6,613 nt of DNA from Archangium sp. GTDB lineage: Bacteria > Myxococcota > Myxococcia > Myxococcales > Myxococcaceae. The translations under genes and the position numbers were made by a program. Below are positions 1-6,171 of this stretch, piece after piece. How positions within the stretch are numbered: position 1 is the first letter of the stretch; every line of letters begins with the position of its first letter. The notes under the pieces were generated by a model that ran no database searches, had not been told where the DNA came from, and was given only the letters and a program-made list of their open reading frames with translations. The DNA lies in the NCBI GenBank assembly GCA_016793585.1, contig JAEUJR010000560.1:1-6613 (forward strand), written 5' to 3'.

Positions 1-459
1 CATGACGTCGCTCGTCAGCTCGGAGGCCTTGGTGAACACCATGACCTCACTCACCGAGTACATGCGATCGCCACCTTCGGCCGTGAGCCGCAGGTAGCGT
101 GCCTGGCCCTTCAGCGACGTCGTCGTACGGGTCCGCAGCCCGGCCAGCGCGTCTTGTGGGGCGCGCCACAGCGGCTGAAAGAAGTTTCCGTCGACCGAGC
201 TCCACAGAATGAAGTCGTCGTTGTTGTCGCCCTGAATCAGCGCGGCTTCGATCGGGTAGGTCTGGCCCAGGTCCCACTCGAGCACGCCGTCGGGCGCGAT
301 GATGGCGGCCAGCTGCGAGTCCCAGGGCGCCCCTTCGTACTCACCCTTCGCATCGCGCACGACCGTGGAGCGTTGAACGCCCTGGTCCTTGCGCACCTGC
401 GCCGAGGGCAACAGCCCGGGAGACGCTCCCACCACTGCCAGCAGCACGACCGAGATCAT
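1..459 (-). CDS. Exported discoidin-like domain protein, N-terminal part (runs off left edge)
   Basis: The reading frame is open from an ATG at 459 to the window edge (153 codons) with no stop, so only the N-terminus is visible. An in-frame TAG at 472-474 limits the start, and this ATG is the first after it. Residues 1-20 form a signal peptide (hydrophobic ISVVLLAVVGA, then LLPSA before Q21). Residues about 58-143 resemble an F5/8 type C (discoidin) domain: W62, the segment GDNNDDFILWSSVDG (77-91), ARYLRL (120-125) and VSEVMVF (136-142) match the usual strand pattern in which a Trp/Ser-rich 'YSSDG' segment is followed by 'AryvRl' and a closing 'iaElevy' strand. Such domains bind carbohydrate or surface ligands outside the cytoplasm. 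What follows the domain, and so the protein's actual role, lies outside the window. No convincing ribosome binding site precedes the ATG. It is transcribed divergently from the kinase operon. Confidence 0.72.
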   Translation of the reverse strand, partial: MISVVLLAVVGASPGLLPSAQVRKDQGVQRSTVVRDAKGEYEGAPWDSQLAAIIAPDGVLEWDLGQTYPIEAALIQGDNNDDFILWSSVDGNFFQPLWRAPQDALAGLRTRTTTSLKGQARYLRLTAEGGDRMYSVSEVMVFTKASELTSDVM

Positions 460-554
460 CGGCGCGACGCTCTAGCCCCAATGGGGCCCCATCGTCGACG
501 GCTTCTCTCTGCGGTCGCGTGTCATTTCGATTCCGGGTTCTGCCCGGGTAGGCG
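460..554. promoter_or_regulatory. Divergent intergenic region with overlapping palindromes
   Basis: This 95-bp gap separates two divergent genes and must hold, or lie next to, the promoters for both. I see no convincing -35/-10 pair or sigma-54 box. It does hold two overlapping inverted repeats: GCCCCAATGGGGC (475-487) and the perfect 12-bp palindrome ATGGGGCCCCAT (481-492). CGTCGACG (493-500) follows directly. A further small hairpin, CCGGG-ttctg-CCCGG (533-547), sits just before the kinase start. Any of these could be an operator or a leader structure, but GC-rich DNA produces short palindromes by chance, so a regulatory role is only inferred. Confidence 0.4.
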
Positions 555-2168
555 ATGGTGCGCGCACCACTGATGGCTCAGACGCTCGGGAAGTACACAC
601 TCGTCCGCAAGCTGGCGACCGGAGGCATGGCCGAGGTCTTCCTCGCGCGCTCCGACGGCCCCATGGGCTTCCAGAAGAAGCTCGTCGTGAAGCGAATTCT
701 CCCGCACTTCGGAGAAGACCAGAACTTCATCAACATGTTCTTGTCGGAGGCGCGGCTCGCGGCCGAGCTGAACCACCCGAACGTGGTGCAGATCTTCGAC
801 TTCGGGCAGACCGACGGCACCTACTACATCGCGATGGAGTTCATCGACGGGCCGAACCTGCGCGCGCTCAACAAGGCTGCGCGTGAGACGGTCGGCCCCA
901 TCTCGCTGCCGCTGTGCGCCCGCATCATCGCGCTCGCTGCCGAGGGCCTCGGGTACGCGCACGATCTGAAGAACCAGGCCGGCCAGCCGATGAACCTGGT
1001 GCACCGCGACATCTCGCCCGACAACGTGCTCGTCTCGCGCAACGGCGCGGTGAAGGTGGTCGACTTCGGCATCGCCAAGGCCAGCACCCAGCCGCACCTC
1101 ACGAAGAGCGGCGTCATCAAGGGCAAGCTCGCGTACATGCCTCCCGAGCAGCTCGCGCGGGAGCCGCTCGATCGCCGCGCCGACGTCTTCGCGCTGGGCG
1201 TGGTGCTCTACGAGCTCGTCTGCGGGGCGATGCCGTTCGACGCTACGAGTGAGGTGAGCATCATTCAGGCGATCATGGGCAACGAGCCGCTCGTGCGCGC
1301 CAGCCACAAGCGCAACGATCTGCCGCCCGCCCTCGACGCGATCATCTCGAAGTGCCTCGAGAAGGACGTGACCAAGCGGTACCAGAGCTGCCGCGAGTTC
1401 CAGATGGATCTCGAGCGCTTCATCGCGTCGACCGGAGAAGTGGTCTCGGTCGCCGACGTCGGCAAGCTGGTCGAGCACCTGTTCCCCGAGGACCACGAGG
1501 TCACGCTCCAGAACGTGCTGCCGCCGGGCGGGCTTCAGCTCGATCGAACGCACCCGTCGTCGGCTTCGCAGGAGCGCACCGCGCCGCCCGTTCCGACCGA
1601 GGCGGGCACCGGCCTGTCGGCGACGACGCTCAAGCCGATCGAGACGGGCTCGCACACCTCGAAGTCGAAGGCGCCACTCTTCGCGGGCATCGGCCTCGCG
1701 GTGATCGCCATCGGCGTGGGGGCGTACCTGGCGCTCAAGCCGCCGCCTCCGCCCCCGAAGGTCGACCCGCTGCCCCCGCCGCCCGTCGTCACCCCGCTGC
1801 CCCCGGTCGTCGCGATCGTCGACGCAGGGGAGCCCGAGCCGGTCGTCGACGCAGGGGCGGCAGTCGCGGTGGTCGCCGAAGTCGACGCGGGCACCGCCGT
1901 CGTCGTCGCCGAGGTCGTCGATGCCGGCTCGAAGGTCGTCGCCCCGGTGGCGAAGATGGGCCGCATCGACTTTCGCATTCGGCCGGTCGGCCGGGTGTAC
2001 CTCGACGGGAAGTTCCTGGGCGAGACGCCGCTGGGCAAAGAGATTCCGGCGACGGCCGGCGCTCACACCATCAAGGTGATCGAGCCGGGGTCGAACAAGA
2101 CCATCGAGAAGAGCTTCACCGTGAAGCCGGGCACCAACGTCTTCACCCACAACTTCAACCTGGAGTGA
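555..2168 (+). CDS. Transmembrane Hanks-type Ser/Thr protein kinase with C-terminal PEGA domain
   Basis: A 537-residue receptor-like kinase that transfers phosphate from ATP to Ser/Thr of unknown targets. The kinase domain is at about 14-290: glycine loop ATGGMAEVFLA (21-31), ATP-anchoring K46, helix-C E65, catalytic loop HRDISPDN (150-157, base D152), DFG (170-172) and YMPPEQ (194-199). All key residues are present, so it should be active. The activation segment holds S177, T178, T183 and S185 as possible phosphosites. A single membrane helix (about 374-394) follows a Thr/Ser/Pro-rich juxtamembrane stretch. Outside lie a Pro-rich run (396-417), a linker with four VDAG motifs (422-458) and a PEGA domain (469-537; GRVYLDGKFLGETPLG and GAHTIKV). 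The start is uncertain: ATG 555 has only AGG two bases upstream, while ATG 573 (MAQTLGKYTL) matches family N-termini better but has no ribosome binding site. It is the first gene of the operon; its stop overlaps the next gene's ribosome binding site. Confidence 0.95.
   Translation: MVRAPLMAQTLGKYTLVRKLATGGMAEVFLARSDGPMGFQKKLVVKRILPHFGEDQNFINMFLSEARLAAELNHPNVVQIFDFGQTDGTYYIAMEFIDGPNLRALNKAARETVGPISLPLCARIIALAAEGLGYAHDLKNQAGQPMNLVHRDISPDNVLVSRNGAVKVVDFGIAKASTQPHLTKSGVIKGKLAYMPPEQLAREPLDRRADVFALGVVLYELVCGAMPFDATSEVSIIQAIMGNEPLVRASHKRNDLPPALDAIISKCLEKDVTKRYQSCREFQMDLERFIASTGEVVSVADVGKLVEHLFPEDHEVTLQNVLPPGGLQLDRTHPSSASQERTAPPVPTEAGTGLSATTLKPIETGSHTSKSKAPLFAGIGLAVIAIGVGAYLALKPPPPPPKVDPLPPPPVVTPLPPVVAIVDAGEPEPVVDAGAAVAVVAEVDAGTAVVVAEVVDAGSKVVAPVAKMGRIDFRIRPVGRVYLDGKFLGETPLGKEIPATAGAHTIKVIEPGSNKTIEKSFTVKPGTNVFTHNFNLE
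556..569. promoter_or_regulatory. Perfect 14-bp palindrome at the kinase start
   Basis: TGGTGCGCGCACCA reads identically on both strands. It begins one base inside the ATG at 555 and ends three bases before the alternative ATG at 573. If translation starts at 573, this is a leader palindrome that could be an operator or an mRNA hairpin at the initiation region. If it starts at 555, it is coding sequence for residues 1-5. No function is shown by sequence alone. Confidence 0.3.
2162..2165 (+). promoter_or_regulatory. Ribosome binding site of the TPR-like gene, inside the kinase stop region
   Basis: GGAG lies five bases before the ATG at 2171 and is part of the last kinase codons (ctG GAG tga). 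It fixes the start of the second gene and suggests that its translation is coupled to the kinase. Confidence 0.7.
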
Positions 2169-2170
2169 GC

Positions 2171-3061
2171 ATGCTCCGCTCAATCATCGTCGCCGTCGTT
2201 CTGGCGACCTCGACGGTCGCGTCTGCGCAGCAGTCTGCCGAGGTCACCAAGTACCTGCAGGCCACCATCGCGCTCTACGAGAACCTCGAGTACGCGAAGG
2301 CGCTCGCGCAGGTGCAGAAGGCCAAGGCCAAAGCCAAGACGCCCGACGACGAGGCGCGCTGCGAGGTGCTGGAGGCCATCGTGCTCGCCGACATGGGCAA
2401 GGACGACAAGGCGACGAAGGCGTTCCAGTCGGCCTTCTCGTTCGACCCCGAGCTCAAGCTGCCGGTGGCGGTGGCTCCGAAGATCACCGCGCTCGCCGAG
2501 AAGGCCCGCGAGCAGGTGAAGAAGATGCTCGCCCCGACCATCGCCGCGCAGAAGGCCGATGAAGAGAAGCGCGCCGCCGAAGAGAAGGCGAAAGCCGACG
2601 CCCTCAAGGCCGAAGAAGACAAGCGCCGCGCCGAGGCCGTGGCCCAGCAGCAGAAAGAAGAAGACGATCGTCGTAAGGCCATGCAGCCGCCTCCTGCCGT
2701 CGTGAAGAGCGGGCCGCGGCTGCGCTCACTCTCGTGGATTCCCGGTGCGGTCGGCCTGCTCGGCGCCGGAGTTGCGACTGCCGCCTTCGTCAGTGCGTCG
2801 GGCAGCTACAACAGCCTCATGACCGGTACGACCCTCACCCCCGCGCAGGCGATCACCGCCCGCGACAGCGGCAAGACGATGGCGGCCATCGGGTGGATCT
2901 CGTCGGGCGTCGCGGTGGCCGGCATCGGCGCGGCGGTCGTGATGTTCCTCATGGGCAACGGCGAGCCCGCTGCGGCGCCGCCGGTCAGCTTCATGCTCAC
3001 CCCACAGGGCGGCTCGGTGTCGGTCTTCGGCAGCTTCGACGTGATGGAGGTGGTGCGATGA
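2171..3061 (+). CDS. Exported TPR-like/coiled-coil protein with two membrane segments
   Basis: 296 residues, starting two bases after the kinase stop. Residues 1-19 are a signal peptide (IIVAVVLATSTVASA, then QQ). Residues about 24-118 are Ala/Lys-rich helices with a TPR-like pattern (YLQATIALYENLEYAKAL; VLADMGKDDKATKAFQSAFSFDP). Residues 124-171 are highly charged EEKRAAEEKAKADAL-type sequence, likely a long coiled coil. Two hydrophobic segments follow (about 188-208 and 236-261), then a tail with a short beta-like motif (VSFMLTPQGGSVSVFGSF, 272-289). This order (signal peptide, TPR, charged helix, paired membrane helices, beta tail) resembles envelope proteins of myxobacteria that often also carry PEGA domains; here the PEGA domain is in the adjacent kinase. 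The role is unknown. Context suggests a scaffold or partner for the kinase in the inner membrane or periplasm, but no interaction is demonstrated. The stop overlaps the next start (ATGA, 3058-3061). Confidence 0.88.
   Translation: MLRSIIVAVVLATSTVASAQQSAEVTKYLQATIALYENLEYAKALAQVQKAKAKAKTPDDEARCEVLEAIVLADMGKDDKATKAFQSAFSFDPELKLPVAVAPKITALAEKAREQVKKMLAPTIAAQKADEEKRAAEEKAKADALKAEEDKRRAEAVAQQQKEEDDRRKAMQPPPAVVKSGPRLRSLSWIPGAVGLLGAGVATAAFVSASGSYNSLMTGTTLTPAQAITARDSGKTMAAIGWISSGVAVAGIGAAVVMFLMGNGEPAAAPPVSFMLTPQGGSVSVFGSFDVMEVVR
3046..3050 (+). promoter_or_regulatory. Ribosome binding site of the first stalked lipoprotein
   Basis: GGAGG lies seven bases before the ATG at 3058, within the end of the upstream coding sequence. 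The strong match and good spacing fix that start, which overlaps the upstream stop by four bases. Confidence 0.75.
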
Positions 3062-4362
3062 AGCGGCTCGGGCTGGCGGTAGGCGTCGCAGCGATCGTGG
3101 CGACCTCGGGCTGCTTCAACTTCGACGACGCGTACGCGAACTGGTGCGCAAGGAACGGCTGCGCTGACGGTGGCTCCATGGGCGGAGGCGCGGCTGGCGG
3201 TTCGTCGGCAGGTGGCTCGACGGCGGGCGGCTCGACCGCTGGCGGCGCGGCGGCAGGTGGTTCGACGGCAGGTGGCTCGACGGCCGGGGGCCTGGCTGGG
3301 GGGACGACCGCTGGCGGCGCGGCAGGCGGCTCGAGCGCCGGTGGCCAGGCTGGCGGTTCGGCCGCGGGCGGCAGTGCGATCGATGCGGGCGTCGACGCGG
3401 GCGTTCAGTGCATCGGCCAGCCGTTCTGCATCTTCCGCCAGACGCAGCGCACCGACTTCAAATACAGCGACGCGCTGGTCGGCACGACGCTCACCGAGGC
3501 GGGCGCGATCTTCTCGAAGTTCAACAACCCTGTCGGGTCGATCTGGGTCTCGCACGGAGCCGATCCCACGCCCTCGGCAGGCACCGCGCGGCCCTTCACG
3601 GCCGGCACCCCGCCCTTCAAGATCTACGGCGGCTCGACGTTCGACTTCATCGTCATCAGCGAGTCGACGATGACGAACGCGCGGGTGCAGCGCATCATCG
3701 ACGGCGGCATTCCGCAGGTTCGCTACAGCGGCACCTGCCAGGGCTCGTCGTTCTTCGCGAACACGACGGTGCGTGACGGAAACCGCGTGCTCATCGGCGG
3801 CTACAACGAGGGGATCTGCGAGCTGAACCTCACGACCGGCGCGACGACGCTCCTGCAGATGCCGAACGTGGCGACACCGAACGAGTACGTGAGCGCGCTG
3901 TACGTGGCGCCCAGCGGCGAGGTCTTCTGGGGCACCACCGACGGCTACCTGGGCCAGCTGGGCGTCGGTCGCGTCAGCGGGCAGATCGACGTCGATGGCA
4001 TCGTCGGCCTCGACGGCACCGACATCACCAACCTCTACGCCGTGTCTGATCAGGGCGTCGTCGTGAAGCGCGAAGACGACGCAGGCTTCTCGACCGTCGA
4101 CAACATTCTGGCCATCGCGGGCCGCGCCTACAGCCTCAAGGTGACGACCGACGGCGTCTTCGTGGGCTCGTACGGTGGCATCACGCACAAGACGCGCTTC
4201 ACCGACGGCGGCTTCGAGTTCTTCGGCCTGCCTGTCGACCCGAACAACCGCACGTACTTCATCAGCGGCGGCCCGGGTGCGATTCACGTCGCGGGCGACG
4301 AGGGCTCAGCCAGCAATCCCTCGGGTGCGTTCTTCATGTCCCTCATTCCGCGTACGCAGTGA
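3058..4362 (+). CDS. Lipoprotein with Gly/Ser/Ala/Thr-rich stalk and conserved C-terminal domain (paralogue 1)
   Basis: 434 residues. The N-terminus MKRLGLAVGVAAIVATSGC is a lipoprotein signal with a lipobox-like TSGC and lipidated C19. Residue +2 is Phe, so there is no Asp inner-membrane retention signal of the E. coli type. A short segment with C30 and C35 leads to a low-complexity stalk (about 39-107) of GGSTA, GGSSA, GGAAA and GGSA units, then DAGVDAG and a C-terminal domain (118-434). That domain is related along its whole length to the one in the next gene. It has cysteines C118, C124, C227 and C254, all conserved in the paralogue, suggesting two disulfides. It also has repeated short beta-type motifs (GEVFWGTTDGYLGQLG, GVFVGSYGGI, TRFTDGGFEFF) that could suggest a propeller-like fold; this is inference. 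I do not recognise a named family. Probably anchored at the envelope or surface. The start is supported by the ribosome binding site and the ATGA overlap. Confidence 0.9.
   Translation: MKRLGLAVGVAAIVATSGCFNFDDAYANWCARNGCADGGSMGGGAAGGSSAGGSTAGGSTAGGAAAGGSTAGGSTAGGLAGGTTAGGAAGGSSAGGQAGGSAAGGSAIDAGVDAGVQCIGQPFCIFRQTQRTDFKYSDALVGTTLTEAGAIFSKFNNPVGSIWVSHGADPTPSAGTARPFTAGTPPFKIYGGSTFDFIVISESTMTNARVQRIIDGGIPQVRYSGTCQGSSFFANTTVRDGNRVLIGGYNEGICELNLTTGATTLLQMPNVATPNEYVSALYVAPSGEVFWGTTDGYLGQLGVGRVSGQIDVDGIVGLDGTDITNLYAVSDQGVVVKREDDAGFSTVDNILAIAGRAYSLKVTTDGVFVGSYGGITHKTRFTDGGFEFFGLPVDPNNRTYFISGGPGAIHVAGDEGSASNPSGAFFMSLIPRTQ
3196..3378 (+). repeat. Coding low-complexity repeat: Gly-Gly-Ser-Thr-Ala-type stalk of paralogue 1
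   Basis: About 13 imperfect units, each beginning GG, of four or five residues (GGSSA, GGSTA, GGSTA, GGAAA, GGSTA, GGSTA, GGLA, GGTTA, GGAA and so on), covering residues 47-107. At DNA level this is a degenerate 12/15-bp repeat; 'ggctcgacggcgggc'-like units recur. All units keep the reading frame. It encodes a flexible, probably unstructured spacer between the lipid anchor and the C-terminal domain. Confidence 0.85.
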
Positions 4363-4364
4363 TC

Positions 4365-5882
4365 ATGCGACGCCTGGTCGTGGTGAGTCTCGTGCTCGTG
4401 TTGGGCTGCGGCACCGGCAAACCGCAGTGCAGCGCAGCGACGTGCAATGGCTGCTGTGACACGAGCGGAGAGTGCCGCACGGGCTTCGAGTCGTCGGCTT
4501 GCGGCGCTCGTGGCGACGCGTGCATCAAGTGCTCGGTGAACGAGTCGTGTTCCTTCGCGAGGTGCACGAACTCGTCCGGCTCGGGTGGCGGAGTGAGCGC
4601 CGGTGGCGGCCTCGCAGCGGGCGGTGGCTCGGCTGCGGGAGGCTCGGCGACCGCGGGAGGCTCCACGTTCGCGGGAGGCTCGGCGATCGGGGGAGGCTCG
4701 GCGACCGCGGGAGGCTCGGCGACCGCGGGAGGTTCGGCGACCGCGGGAGGTTCGGCGACCGCGGGAGGTTCGGCGACCGCGGGTGGAACGGCGACGGCGG
4801 GTGGAACGGCGACCGCGGGTGGAACGGCGACCGCGGGTGGAACGGCGTCTGCGGGTGGCTCGGCGTCCGCGGGTGGAACAGCAACGGCGGGTGGCTCGGC
4901 GAACGCCGGGGGCACGGCAGGGCCCTCGTGCATCGGCGTTCCGTTCTGTGTGCATCGCTTCACGCAGCGCACCGACTACAAGGTTCCCGATGCACTGGTC
5001 GGCGGAGGGCTCAACGACGCCGCCGCCATCTTCTCGCGCCTCACGACCCCGGTCGGAGCCTTCTGGATCTCGCACGGGTCGCCCAGCGCCGTCTCGACAG
5101 GCCTTGCGACGCCGTACGCCGTTGGCACCCCGCCCTTCGATTCGGTCGAAGGAACACCGAGCGACTACGTGATCATCGCCGAGAGCAACCTGACGATCGC
5201 GCGGGTGCAGCACGTGGTCGACGGCGGCGTCGTGCGCACCTTCGACATGGGCACGTGCGGAACGGTCGCCTTCGCGGCGAGCTCGGTCGGGCGCCTCGGC
5301 AACCGGGTGGTGGTCGGCGGCTATGACGAGAGCCTCTGTGAGCTGAACCTCGCGACTGGCACCCGCGCGCTGCTGCAGCCCGAGACCTCGTCGAACAACG
5401 AGTTCGTCAACGACGTGCACCTCGCCAGCAACGGCGACGTCTACTGGGCCACCTCCGATGGCTACGTGGGCCGCCTCGGCGCGGGCCGCATCTCGAGCCA
5501 GCTCGACCCCTCGGGCATCATCGGCATCGACGGCCTGCCCGGTGGCACGGTCTGGGTGGTGACCGATCAGGGCTACGTGACGACGATTCAGCCTGACGGC
5601 GGCGTCGGTGGCCTGCAGGACTACTCGGGGCTGCTCGGCCGCGCGTACTCACTCGAGGTCACGACTGACGGCGTCTTCATCGGCGCCTTCGGCGGCGTCG
5701 GCCACCGCACGCGGTTCACCGACGGTGGCTTCGAGCTCTTCCCCCTTCCGCTGCCCAGCACGATCGTGCGCGCCTACCAGATCGCCGGCACGTCGGGCGC
5801 GCTGCACGTCGCCGGCGACGAGGGGTCGATCAACTCGCCCACCGACGCCTGGTTCTTTTCGCTGATTCCCCGAACCCAATGA
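4365..5882 (+). CDS. Lipoprotein with Cys-rich module, hexapeptide-repeat stalk and conserved C-terminal domain (paralogue 2)
   Basis: 505 residues from ATG 4365. The N-terminus MRRLVVVSLVLVLGC gives a lipobox-like VLGC with lipidated C15. A GTG at 4359 overlapping the previous stop (GTGA) would add two residues; no good ribosome binding site precedes either, so initiation probably depends on translational coupling. Residues 22-67 hold ten cysteines (C22, 27, 30, 31, 37, 46, 53, 56, 62, 67) with small Gly/Ser spacers, a likely disulfide-rich module absent from paralogue 1. A Gly-rich linker (about 72-91) leads to a stalk of 16 hexapeptides (92-187, GGSATA/GGTATA), then the conserved domain (189-505). 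C189, C195, C298 and C325 match those of paralogue 1, as do TQRTD, PDALVG-type, CELNL, GRAYSL, VTTDGVF, HVAGDEGS and the terminal SLIPRTQ. The function is unknown; an envelope or surface display protein is likely. The stop overlaps the next start by ATGA. Confidence 0.9.
   Translation: MRRLVVVSLVLVLGCGTGKPQCSAATCNGCCDTSGECRTGFESSACGARGDACIKCSVNESCSFARCTNSSGSGGGVSAGGGLAAGGGSAAGGSATAGGSTFAGGSAIGGGSATAGGSATAGGSATAGGSATAGGSATAGGTATAGGTATAGGTATAGGTASAGGSASAGGTATAGGSANAGGTAGPSCIGVPFCVHRFTQRTDYKVPDALVGGGLNDAAAIFSRLTTPVGAFWISHGSPSAVSTGLATPYAVGTPPFDSVEGTPSDYVIIAESNLTIARVQHVVDGGVVRTFDMGTCGTVAFAASSVGRLGNRVVVGGYDESLCELNLATGTRALLQPETSSNNEFVNDVHLASNGDVYWATSDGYVGRLGAGRISSQLDPSGIIGIDGLPGGTVWVVTDQGYVTTIQPDGGVGGLQDYSGLLGRAYSLEVTTDGVFIGAFGGVGHRTRFTDGGFELFPLPLPSTIVRAYQIAGTSGALHVAGDEGSINSPTDAWFFSLIPRTQ
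4638..4925 (+). repeat. 18-bp coding minisatellite, about 16 units, in the stalk of paralogue 2
   Basis: Residues 92-187 are sixteen consecutive six-residue units. Most are GGSATA or GGTATA; edge variants are GGSTFA, GGSAIG, GGTASA, GGSASA, GGSANA and GGTAGP. At DNA level the 18-bp unit reads ggaggctcggcgaccgcg. Identical versions cluster: neighbouring copies share 'ggctcg', then three share 'ggttcg', then several share 'ggaacg'. That block structure indicates successive local duplications. Gain or loss of units would keep the frame. Confidence 0.92.
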
Positions 5883-6169
5883 GCAAGGCCATGAACAAGA
5901 CGCCTCCGCTGATCATCCTCGCCTTCCTCGTCGGCTGCGTGACGACGGCGCTCTTCAACGTGCCACGCGCCCGCGCCGACTCGGCGAACCTCACGCGCTG
6001 GGAGCACTGGTGCGTCGACGTCGACGGCGTGCCGAAGAACGCCGATCTGGAGAAGGCTGGCGCCGAGGGCTTCGAGCTCGTCTCGGTCTCGTTCCGCCCG
6101 CCGGTGGTACAGAACGGAAACTCGGTCGGCGGTGGCGCGACGTACCTCTGCTTCAAGCGCCCGCGCTGA
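5879..6169 (+). CDS. Small exported protein with DUF4177-like domain
   Basis: 96 residues. The ATG at 5879 overlaps the upstream stop (ATGA), as at the other operon junctions. An alternative ATG at 5891 has AAGG two bases upstream and would remove four residues. The N-terminus (PPLIILAFLVGCVTTALF, 9-26) is a membrane or signal segment. It holds LVGC, which could be a lipobox with C20, but ARA-DS (31-35) also looks like a signal peptidase I site. The remainder (about 39-93) resembles DUF4177: RWEHWCVDVDG (40-50), then AGAEGFELVSV (60-70), close to that family's RWEYKV...LGAEGWELVSV pattern, then YLCFKRP (89-95). C45 and C91 could pair once exported. DUF4177 proteins are small and of unknown biochemical function, so no activity is assigned. 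It is the last gene of the operon and ends three bases before the 108-bp repeat. Confidence 0.82.
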   Translation: MSKAMNKTPPLIILAFLVGCVTTALFNVPRARADSANLTRWEHWCVDVDGVPKNADLEKAGAEGFELVSVSFRPPVVQNGNSVGGGATYLCFKRPR

Positions 6170-6171
6170 GC

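Noticed and set aside
522..2183. Long minus-strand open frame opposite the kinase
   Set aside because: It is the antisense shadow of a clearly real kinase gene in GC-rich DNA. Its translation is Arg/Asp/His-rich with no domain-like pattern.
2806..4287. Long minus-strand frame opposite the TPR-like gene and first lipoprotein
   Set aside because: An antisense shadow rich in Arg and Ala, with no ribosome binding site or recognisable motif. The plus-strand genes have signal peptides and conserved paralogy.
4525..4884. Minus-strand Pro/Arg/Ser repeat frame (LPRSPN-type)
   Set aside because: Another reading of the same minisatellite in a different frame, without start signals.
4638..4925. CRISPR array
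   Set aside because: The 18-bp units are contiguous, with no unique spacers, and lie in frame within a lipoprotein gene.
4284..5420. Minus-strand frame with an Arg-rich RRSTRGRR-type repeat opposite the second lipoprotein
   Set aside because: The apparent repeat is just the antisense reading of the 18-bp minisatellite, which encodes a sensible Gly-rich stalk on the plus strand.
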